Of a DNA stretch of 9,619 bases, positions 1 to 5,267 are shown piece after piece (position 1 is the stretch's first letter; every line of letters starts with the position of its first letter). This stretch comes from Acidobacteriota bacterium (GTDB lineage: Bacteria; Acidobacteriota; Vicinamibacteria; Marinacidobacterales; SMYC01): contig JAJCXL010000414.1 of NCBI GenBank assembly GCA_029263435.1, positions 1 through 9,619 of the forward strand, in the 5' to 3' direction. Position numbers and translations under genes: made by a program. The notes under the pieces are model-generated. The model was not told the DNA's origin. It did not search any database and was given only the letters and a program-made list of their open reading frames with translations.

Positions 1-234
1 GGCTTACCGGCCCCTCTCGCCGATCGGCTGGCCATGGGGCGCTAAGAGGCTCGACGAACGACTCCGACGCGGGCTCGACTCGCTCGGTCGCCTTCCCCCA
101 CGTTCCCCAAAGACGGGCTCCGCACGAGCTTTTAGCGTTTCGGAAATAGTGAAGCCCTCGGTGCCGGCGGGCGGGGGCCACCACCGAGGGCTTTGAAGCA
201 GGTGGGAACTACTTATTCGTACTGTGGGGAAAAG
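1..234. other. Left edge, no supported gene
   Basis: I see no convincing gene here. One plus-strand frame is open from the window edge to a TAA at 43-45, and another to a TGA at 194-196. Either could be the tail of a gene lying to the left, but the translations are Arg/Pro/Gly-rich and match no family I know. The only clear structure is the hairpin at 152-193, listed separately. Confidence 0.5.
152..193. terminator. 12-bp inverted repeat, terminator-like hairpin
   Basis: The arm aagccctcggtg (152-163) is perfectly complementary to caccgagggctt (182-193), with an 18-nt G-rich loop. It begins about 41 nt past the stop of the minus-strand gene at 235-576, so it may end that transcript. It could also serve a plus-strand gene ending near the left edge. 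The A/T-flanked, GC-rich stem is typical of bidirectional terminators. However, neither strand has a real U tract after the stem, so intrinsic termination is uncertain. It might instead be an mRNA 3'-end stabiliser. Confidence 0.4.
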
Positions 235-576
235 CTATTCGTTGACAGCGCGATTGATCGCTCGTCGCAGGCCATGCTCACCGGCTCCACGTCCTTCATC
301 CGAAGGCGTCGTGCCGAACCGAAGAACGAAACGCCCTCCCGTGGAAAGAGAGAGGTTATCGATTAGCTTGCGCGTCAAATCCTGCCATCGCCAATTCCGC
401 TTTCGTCCCAGGAGGATTCGGAGCGATTTCCGAAGTTCCTGATCGCAGGCGGAGTATGTGACTTCGCCTTCGGCATCACGGATGCCGATGTGAAAGCGGA
501 TTTTGCCTACGCGCTCCGAGCCTCGGTAAATGCCGATTCCGAATTCCTGCGTGTCGAGCAATACCATCGTCGCCAT
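235..576 (-). CDS. Small hypothetical protein, 113 aa
   Basis: I do not recognise this family. The start is well supported: on the minus strand AGGAG (590-586) sits 9 nt before the ATG at 576-574, and the frame runs to a TAG. The protein appears soluble, with no signal peptide or membrane segment. Its N-terminal half alternates hydrophobic and polar residues in a beta-like way (MVLLDTQEFGIGIYRGSERV, then KIRFHIGI). The middle (residues about 45-75) is basic and tryptophan-containing (LGRKRNWRWQDLTRKL), and the tail is basic and probably helical. It has a single Cys, in YSACDQE. The gene stands alone between a terminator-like hairpin downstream and a 267-bp gap upstream that holds a sigma-54-like motif, so it is probably monocistronic. 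Function unknown; the strong ribosome binding site is the main argument that it is real. Confidence 0.65.
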   Translation of the reverse strand: MATMVLLDTQEFGIGIYRGSERVGKIRFHIGIRDAEGEVTYSACDQELRKSLRILLGRKRNWRWQDLTRKLIDNLSLSTGGRFVLRFGTTPSDEGRGAGEHGLRRAINRAVNE

Positions 577-656
577 GTTCGCTGACTCCTTCGTTCGGGC
601 CCCGGCATTTCAGGTCCCGTCAGAGTTGTTTGTTTGTGTGTTTGTTTTATTGGAGT

Positions 657-672
657 AGCAAGAACCATGCCT
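657..672 (-). promoter_or_regulatory. Candidate sigma-54 (-24/-12) promoter
   Basis: Read on the minus strand this is AGGCATGGTTCTTGCT. It matches the RpoN consensus TGGCAC-N5-TTGCW with GG and GC exactly 10 nt apart, a full TTGCT -12 half, and four of six bases in the -24 half (GGCA). Transcription would start near 645, giving a leader of about 70 nt before the ATG at 576. That leader starts with an unusual A/C-rich stretch (about 650-622). The rest of the 577-843 gap shows nothing I can name apart from a 5-bp hairpin at 797-812. No enhancer-binding site is identifiable, and a chance match is possible. Confidence 0.3.
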
Positions 673-843
673 AAATCACGCGTTCGAGCGAACCACAGAA
701 TAGCGGGCAGATCATTCGGGAGCCACCACCAATAGCGGTCCCCTCGGACGAGCCGGTTTGCTGGTATGGAACAGTTAAACGCGAAGGTGTTTCACATGGG
801 GGCAATTCCCCACGAGAATAGACGATGAGGTGACGCTTGAAAC

Positions 844-1743
844 CTACGTCGGTATTCCGACGAGCCAACGCTTCGTACGAGTCCAGACGAGAGCCGCATC
901 CGAGAACGACGACTCGATCCGCACCCACCGACCACGAGGCGCCCACTCGGCGGGATCCGTGGAGTGAAAAACGGCAACGGTGCGAGCGCCGGCCGCGGCT
1001 GCCAAATGGCTCACCCCCGAGTCATTTCCGAAATAGACCGCCGACATCGTCATCACGAGGGCGAGGCGTCTCAACGGCCACCGTCGGGCCACCGGCCCCG
1101 GCACTTGCGACGACAGTGCCGCAACGATCTCGGCATCGGCCTCCCCTTCCAGCCAGAGCACCTCATGGCCATCCTCTTGCGCCAAGCGAGCCAGCTCCGC
1201 GAAATTCTCCATCGGCCAGTTCTTCTCCGCACTCCCGCTCGAAGGGTGAATCGCGACGAAACGACCCGGCACGAGCGACAAGTCGGAAAGCTCGGCCGAC
1301 AGGTCCGCTTCGCTCCCGAGGTCCAGCTCCGGCAGTTTCGCCGGCGGTGATACCCCTAGCGGCCGAAGCGTCTCGATGAGGTGGTCGCTGGCATGCCTCC
1401 CGCTTGGAGGATGAGGCGGAGAGAGGACGAGCTGCACCGCCAACCGGTCGAGCTTCCCCGCCAGCAGCGGAAAGTGGCCCCAAGCGACCACGACGTCGAA
1501 GCGGGAAACGAGATCCACGAGCTCCCGGTCGTCGACCTCTTCGGAGAAGCAGGACGTGAAGATTCTTCCGTCAACGGAATGCACCTCGGACGCGAGGCCT
1601 GGACCAAGGAGTAGCTCGACCGCAGGTCGTCGGCCCGCGACTTCGACGTCGAAGCGAGACGCGAGCGCGTGGATGGCGGTCAAAGCGACGAGCGTGTCAC
1701 CGAGCGCGCCGGTACGGATCGCGAGCACACGCTTGCCGTTCAC
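844..1743 (-). CDS. Glycosyltransferase family 9 (heptosyltransferase-like)
   Basis: This 299-aa protein has the two-Rossmann-domain (GT-B) layout of the ADP-heptose:LPS heptosyltransferase family, which adds sugars to lipopolysaccharide core on the cytoplasmic side of the inner membrane. Visible motifs are the N-terminal RTGALGDTLVALTAIHAL (10-27), the inter-domain IHPSSGSAEKNWP (165-177), and the nucleotide-sugar site GNDSGVSHLAAAAG (239-252) followed by DPAEWAPRG (263-271). Asp16 in GALGD occupies the position of the catalytic base proposed for WaaC. It is somewhat shorter than typical heptosyltransferases (roughly 320-350 aa). The start is GTG at 1743, because a TGA lies in frame two codons upstream; GTG at 1728 is an alternative but would cut into the first beta strand. 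No strong ribosome binding site is visible, since the upstream region is the 24-bp tandem repeat. No other LPS genes are in view, so the true substrate cannot be assigned. Confidence 0.88.
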   Translation of the reverse strand: MNGKRVLAIRTGALGDTLVALTAIHALASRFDVEVAGRRPAVELLLGPGLASEVHSVDGRIFTSCFSEEVDDRELVDLVSRFDVVVAWGHFPLLAGKLDRLAVQLVLSPPHPPSGRHASDHLIETLRPLGVSPPAKLPELDLGSEADLSAELSDLSLVPGRFVAIHPSSGSAEKNWPMENFAELARLAQEDGHEVLWLEGEADAEIVAALSSQVPGPVARRWPLRRLALVMTMSAVYFGNDSGVSHLAAAAGARTVAVFHSTDPAEWAPRGRWVRIESSFSDAALVWTRTKRWLVGIPT

Positions 1744-1744
1744 G

Positions 1745-1833
1745 GCTCACGCTACCGCAAGTTCACGAGCAATGGCTACCGCAGGTTGACGAGCTCACGC
1801 TACCGCAGGTTCACGAGCAATGGCTACCGCAGG
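1745..1833. repeat. 24-bp tandem repeat, about 3.5 copies
   Basis: Full units lie at 1751-1774, 1775-1798 and 1799-1822. A partial unit follows at 1823-1833, and a trailing fragment (gctcac, 1745-1750) precedes them. Each unit begins gctaccgcaRgtt. Units 1 and 3 end cacgagcaatg and differ at one base (1760). Unit 2 instead ends gacgagctcac, and the fragment at 1745-1750 matches that end, giving a 48-bp higher-order period. There are no spacers, so it is not a CRISPR. It fills the space just upstream of the glycosyltransferase GTG start and lies in the divergent control region. Confidence 0.9.
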
Positions 1834-1844
1834 ATCGACGCTGG

Positions 1845-1853
1845 TGCTACACT
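1845..1853 (+). promoter_or_regulatory. Possible extended -10 promoter for TPR gene
   Basis: TGCTACACT fits an extended -10 element (TGnTAnnnT), with a start expected near 1860 and a leader of about 35 nt before the ATG at 1894. There is no good -35 box. On the opposite strand TTGTGA (1877-1872) and TAGTGT (1854-1849) are 17 nt apart and could form a weak promoter for the glycosyltransferase, placing the whole tandem repeat in its leader. Both calls are weak. Confidence 0.22.
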
Positions 1854-1893
1854 ACCGGCGTTTTCCATCACTCACAATCAAGAAGGAGTCGAC

Positions 1894-2214
1894 ATGAATG
1901 GGATGCGAGCCATAGTCGCCGCCATTTGCCTGTCCCTGTCCGCATCATTCGCTTTCACCCAACAAGGACCGGACCCCACGATGGAAGACGCGAAGCGTCT
2001 GTACCGCAACCGCGATTTCGCGAACGCGGTGCCGAAGCTTCAAGAAGTCTTGACGGGCGGAGACCGAGCCGATGCGCTCTACTTATTGGGCTACAGCCAC
2101 CTCATGAACCGGGAGTTCGACGAGTCCGTCGAAGCGTTCAGCCGCTGTTTCGCGATCGAGCCACGTTTCGACCCGCGCGAGATCTATCAGAGACCCGTCA
2201 GCGACGCGCGGTGA
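1894..2214 (+). CDS. Small secreted TPR protein, 106 aa
   Basis: The start at 1894 is fixed by AAGGAG 7-8 nt upstream. The same frame is open further back to 1669, but that stretch overlaps the glycosyltransferase gene and the tandem repeat and has no start signal. Residues 1-20 form a signal peptide (MNGMRAIVAAICLSLSASFA) with a likely cleavage after SFA, so the product should be periplasmic or secreted. No lipobox is visible. The remainder holds about two TPR-type helical hairpins: residues about 30-54 (EDAKRLYRNRDFANAVPKLQ) and 59-92 (ADALYLLGYSHLMNREFDES, ending AFAIEP-like as CFAIEP). TPRs usually mediate protein-protein contacts; no partner is indicated. The gene is short for a TPR protein and may be a stand-alone adaptor or the remnant of a longer one. 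Its last 17 bp overlap the 3' end of rng on the other strand. Confidence 0.75.
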   Translation: MNGMRAIVAAICLSLSASFAFTQQGPDPTMEDAKRLYRNRDFANAVPKLQEVLTGGDRADALYLLGYSHLMNREFDESVEAFSRCFAIEPRFDPREIYQRPVSDAR

Positions 2215-3706
2215 GCTCGTACTGCTCCTGATACATGTTGTGATCCGAGCGGACGTCCACGTCCCGGTGCAAGATGGCCTTGAGCTCCTCGATTACCGGA
2301 GCTTCCTTCCCTTTGAGCGCCCGCGCTACCTCCGGATGCACTTTGAGGGTCAGCCCCTTGCGATAATCCGCGGCATTCTTCCGGACCTGGTCGATGATCT
2401 CATAGGCCACCGTGGTGGGCGATTTAATCCACGAGCTCCCCTGGCAGGAAGGACACGGCCGGCACAACACCCGCTCGAGTGAACGTTTCACGCGTTTGCG
2501 CGTGAGCACAATCAATCCGAACTCATTGACCTGTAGGGTTTTCGTAGGCGAGCGATCTTTCTTCAACGCCAGCTCGAGCGCCGTGTAGACTTTGTTTTGG
2601 TTCCGGCGCTCTTCCATATCGATGAAATCGATGACGATGATACCGCCCAGATCTCTCAACCGAACTTGGTGGACGATCTCCTCGATCGCCTCGATGTTGA
2701 TCCGGGTAATCGTGTCTTCCAGCCTCCGGTCGCCGGTATAGCGTCCGGTGTTGACATCGATGGCCACGAGCGCTTCCGTTTGGTTGATAACGATGTAGCC
2801 TCCGGATTTGAGCCACACTTTGCTCCGCAGCGCTTTATCGATCTCGGACTGCACCCCGTACTCCTCGAAAATCGGATAGTTCCTCGAGTAGTACTTCACC
2901 CGATGCAACATCTGCGGCTGTATCTGCCGAACGTAGTTGAGCACCTGGTCGAAGAGCTCCTCCGAGTTGATGCGGATCGCAGAGAATTCCGGCGACAAGA
3001 TGTCACGGATATATTTGAAGACGAGGCCGAGGTCCCGATGAATGAGTGCGGGGGCTTTGTGGTGCTCGGACTTTTCGAGCACTTCGGTCCACTTGTTCTC
3101 CAGATAGCGCAAGTCCGCGACGATCGCTTCGTCATCTTTTCCCTCGGCTGCGGTACGGACGATATAGCCGCCGCCTCGTTGTTTCGAGCTTTGAATGAGC
3201 TTTCTCAGACGACTGCGCTCTTCAGCCGACTCGATCTTGCGAGAGACCCCGACATGCTCCACGGTGGGCATGTAAACGAGCAGTCGACCCGGTAAGCTCA
3301 CATAAGCAGTGATCCGCGCGCCCTTCGTGCCCAGCGGTTCTTTCGCGACCTGGACCAAAACCTCTTGTCCGGACTTGAGGAGCTCGTCGATGGATTGATT
3401 GCTGCTGCCCTTGGCGGCTCGAATCTCGCGCTCGGTCTCGACGATGCGCTCCTCTTCCTCCGTCAAAGACTCATCATCTTCTATGACGTCCGAGACGTAG
3501 AGAAAGGCGTCTCGCTCCAATCCAATATCCACGAACGCCGACTGCATGCCGGGCAGCACGCGGTTGACTCGACCCTTGTAGAGATTCCCAACCACTCCGC
3601 GGCTACGTTCTCGCTCGAACGCGACTTCGGAGACCACGCCGTCCTCGATGATCGCCAGACGAGTTTCTAGCGGGCTGTGGCTAATGATCATTTCTTTTTG
3701 CGACAT
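2198..3706 (-). CDS. rng: Ribonuclease E/G family endoribonuclease
   Basis: The product is a 502-aa cytoplasmic endoribonuclease that cleaves single-stranded AU-rich RNA in mRNA decay and rRNA/tRNA maturation. The N-terminus MSQKEMIISHSPLETRLAII is typical. An S1 RNA-binding domain spans about 36-136 (GNLYKGRVNRVLPGMQSAFV), with an acidic insert at 75-95. The DNase I-like catalytic domain carries the Mg2+-binding aspartates D317 (AIDVNTGRYTG) and D360 (GGIIVIDFIDM). The Zn-link cysteines that hold RNase E/G dimers together are C418 and C421 (CPSC). The protein ends soon after a small C-terminal domain and lacks the long degradosome scaffold of E. coli RNase E, so it resembles RNase G. I chose ATG 3706, with GAGGA 8-9 nt upstream, over an in-frame ATG at 3829 whose extra 41 residues (rich in Ser, Arg and Pro) look non-conserved. 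It is the last gene of the mre-mrdA-rodA cluster, after a 469-bp spacer, and converges on the TPR gene with no terminator between them. Confidence 0.95.
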   Translation of the reverse strand: MSQKEMIISHSPLETRLAIIEDGVVSEVAFERERSRGVVGNLYKGRVNRVLPGMQSAFVDIGLERDAFLYVSDVIEDDESLTEEEERIVETEREIRAAKGSSNQSIDELLKSGQEVLVQVAKEPLGTKGARITAYVSLPGRLLVYMPTVEHVGVSRKIESAEERSRLRKLIQSSKQRGGGYIVRTAAEGKDDEAIVADLRYLENKWTEVLEKSEHHKAPALIHRDLGLVFKYIRDILSPEFSAIRINSEELFDQVLNYVRQIQPQMLHRVKYYSRNYPIFEEYGVQSEIDKALRSKVWLKSGGYIVINQTEALVAIDVNTGRYTGDRRLEDTITRINIEAIEEIVHQVRLRDLGGIIVIDFIDMEERRNQNKVYTALELALKKDRSPTKTLQVNEFGLIVLTRKRVKRSLERVLCRPCPSCQGSSWIKSPTTVAYEIIDQVRKNAADYRKGLTLKVHPEVARALKGKEAPVIEELKAILHRDVDVRSDHNMYQEQYELTARR

Positions 3707-3831
3707 TCTCGTTTTCCTCGGAAGGAAACGACGTCGCAGGAGGGCGGGCGAGGATCGAGCGAAGGGGCGTTCGGGACTCTGGACAGACTCAGTCGAGGCG
3801 ACAGCGACGTTCCCGCCGCCATGAAACATCT

Positions 3832-3878
3832 CGAATGGTACGAATGGTTAAAGCCAAATCTGCGAAATCCTCGAAATC
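3832..3878 (-). repeat. Short 9-bp tandem repeats in rng leader
   Basis: On the plus strand cgaatggt(a/t) occurs twice in tandem (3832-3840, 3841-3849). A few bases on, AAATC recurs three times with a 9-bp period (3856-3860, 3865-3869, 3874-3878), partly as cgaaatc. In the rng transcript these read as AUUCG and GAUUU repeats, an AU-rich, probably unstructured stretch about 130-170 nt before the start codon. Confidence 0.6.
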
Positions 3879-4097
3879 GTAAAACCAGGGGACGCGGCGA
3901 CACTCCTATGGCGTCGTTCTCGGCCCGTCCCGAGCTCCACGGAAAACGCCCCTAAGCGTTCTCCTCAAAAAGCCGGCCCAGTCGCTGCGGCGCAGCCTCC
4001 TTCAACCAAAAAGACAGTAGTTTGGAGGGATATCCTCCCGAAATTCAAATTTTTCAACGGCCAGCGCGTTTTATGCACCACCGTTCAAGTTGACTCT

Positions 4098-4103
4098 ATC
4101 ATA
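4098..4103 (-). promoter_or_regulatory. Candidate -10 box for rng
   Basis: TATGAT on the minus strand matches the sigma-70 -10 consensus at five of six bases. The best -35 is TTGTCG, 19 nt upstream, which is longer than the ideal spacing. It lies just after the hairpin that follows rodA. If used, it would give rng a leader of about 385 nt. Confidence 0.3.
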
Positions 4104-4175
4104 GCATCGCCGTCGCCAACGCCGACAAACGGCAGCGGCGAGCGAGTGTCAGGACGGTCTCCCGTTGTCAATGCG

Positions 4176-5267
4176 TCAATTGACGAATCGCCGCATGCGA
4201 ACGTTCAGGATGAGACCGAATCCCAACATCGTCGCGAGCATCGACGAGCCGCCATAGCTCATCAGAGGTAGGGGAAACCCTTTGATCGGCACCAGCCCCG
4301 CGACCATCGACAAGTTGTAGAGCGTTTGGAACACGAACATCGACAACACGCCGAAAACGACATAAGTGCCCAGCCGGTCTCGAGCCCGCCGAGCGGTCTC
4401 CAAAGCGCGGAGGGTGATCATCAAGTAGAGCAGAATGACCGTGGCCACCCCCACGAAGCCGAACTCCTCGGCCACGACCGCGAAGATGAAATCGGTGTGC
4501 GGCGTCGGCAGGAACTGAAGTTGACTCTGAGTGCCGGACAACCAGCCGCTTCCCGTCATCCCCCCGGAGCCTACGGCAATCGTGGACTGAATACTCTGAT
4601 AGCCGGCGCCTTGCGGATCGCGCGCGGGATCGAGAAAGGAGTAGACCCTCTCCTTTTGGTAGTCGCGCAGCCCGAACTGCCAGCTCAGTGGAAGCGCCAC
4701 CACCAGGAACAGCATCGCATAAGCGAGGAGCTTGGGACGGAGCCCGCACAAAAGTGCCATGGAGCCATAGACGACGCCGATGGTAGCCGCCGTACCCAGG
4801 TCCGGCTGGAGAGCGATGAGAAGCGCAGGGACGGCCGCGAAAGAAGCGGTGGTCAGCACCTCGGCCGTCGTCATCCGATCTTTTCGGACCATCGCGAGAT
4901 ACTTGGCCAGGAACAAAACGACGGCGATCTTTGCCACCTCGCCCGGCTGGAACGTGCCGATGCCGAGCTCCAACCACCGGTTGGTTCCCGCTCTCAGCCC
5001 GCCGAACACAACGAGATAGACCAACAGGCCTACCGTAGCGAAATACAAGATCTCCGCACGGTCGACGATGGTGTGATAGTCGACCAGCATAATGGCCGCG
5101 AGAAGCGCCAAGCCGATGGCCAGGCGGGCGATCTGGGCTTTGTAGAGATCGGGCGTCGGCCCAGCGTGGCTGGCGCTATAGATGACCAACAGGCCGAACG
5201 CCGATACGACGGCCAGCCCGAGGATCGTCAACCAATCAATGGATCGCCACTGCCGTCTTTCGAGCAT
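4176..5267 (-). CDS. rodA: RodA, SEDS peptidoglycan glycosyltransferase
   Basis: RodA is the inner-membrane enzyme that polymerises glycan strands from lipid II during elongation, in complex with PBP2. The 363-aa product has about ten hydrophobic segments. It carries the SEDS signatures TNRWLELGIGTFQPGE (95-110), ALQPDLGTA (152-160), RVYSFLDPARDP (207-218), HTDFIFAVVAEEFGF (257-271) and PLPLMSYGGSS (332-342). Asp259 in HTDF is the family's essential catalytic aspartate. The start ATG at 5267 gives the canonical MLERRQWRSIDWL beginning, with AAAGGG a few bases upstream. The same frame stays open to 5471 inside mrdA, but that extension is not RodA-like. The first 32 nt overlap the end of mrdA, implying translational coupling of the two partners. 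Confidence 0.96.
   Translation of the reverse strand: MLERRQWRSIDWLTILGLAVVSAFGLLVIYSASHAGPTPDLYKAQIARLAIGLALLAAIMLVDYHTIVDRAEILYFATVGLLVYLVVFGGLRAGTNRWLELGIGTFQPGEVAKIAVVLFLAKYLAMVRKDRMTTAEVLTTASFAAVPALLIALQPDLGTAATIGVVYGSMALLCGLRPKLLAYAMLFLVVALPLSWQFGLRDYQKERVYSFLDPARDPQGAGYQSIQSTIAVGSGGMTGSGWLSGTQSQLQFLPTPHTDFIFAVVAEEFGFVGVATVILLYLMITLRALETARRARDRLGTYVVFGVLSMFVFQTLYNLSMVAGLVPIKGFPLPLMSYGGSSMLATMLGFGLILNVRMRRFVN

Larger units (their letters stand above)
3707..4175 (-). other. rodA-rng spacer, likely rng leader
   Basis: These 469 bp hold no gene I can support. In the rng direction, the first element is a hairpin 34 nt after the rodA stop (tcgccg..gcc 4107-4117 with ggc..cggcga 4131-4141). 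A TATGAT -10 candidate follows, then three small hairpins: GGAGG/CCTCC (4024-4038), GCTGC/GCAGC (3984-3996) and AACGC/GCGTT (3945-3960). An orphan AAGGAGG (4003-3997) has no start codon after it. Two runs of 9-bp repeats lie close to the gene. None of the hairpins has a proper U tract. The layout suggests a long structured 5' leader, but this is inference. Confidence 0.5.

Noticed and set aside
55..110. tRNA-like stretch (ggctcgactcg)
   Set aside because: It lacks the TTC of the T-loop and no cloverleaf can be drawn.
667..735. 22-codon plus-strand ORF with GGAG 11 nt upstream
   Set aside because: Very short, no recognisable features, and no hint of conservation from sequence alone.
837..1379. 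Long plus-strand frame opposite the glycosyltransferase
   Set aside because: It is antisense to a clear family-9 glycosyltransferase and its Arg/Pro/Ser-rich translation is typical of shadow frames in GC-rich DNA.
1745..1833. CRISPR array
   Set aside because: The repeats are contiguous with no unique spacers, and there are no cas genes.
3688..3903. 71-codon minus frame overlapping the rng start, as a possible leader peptide
   Set aside because: AGGAG abuts the GTG with no spacing, and composition is Arg/Ser/Pro-rich. A leader peptide cannot be excluded but is unsupported.
4143..4171. Perfect -35 TTGACA on the minus strand at 4171-4166
   Set aside because: No acceptable -10 lies 16-18 nt downstream.
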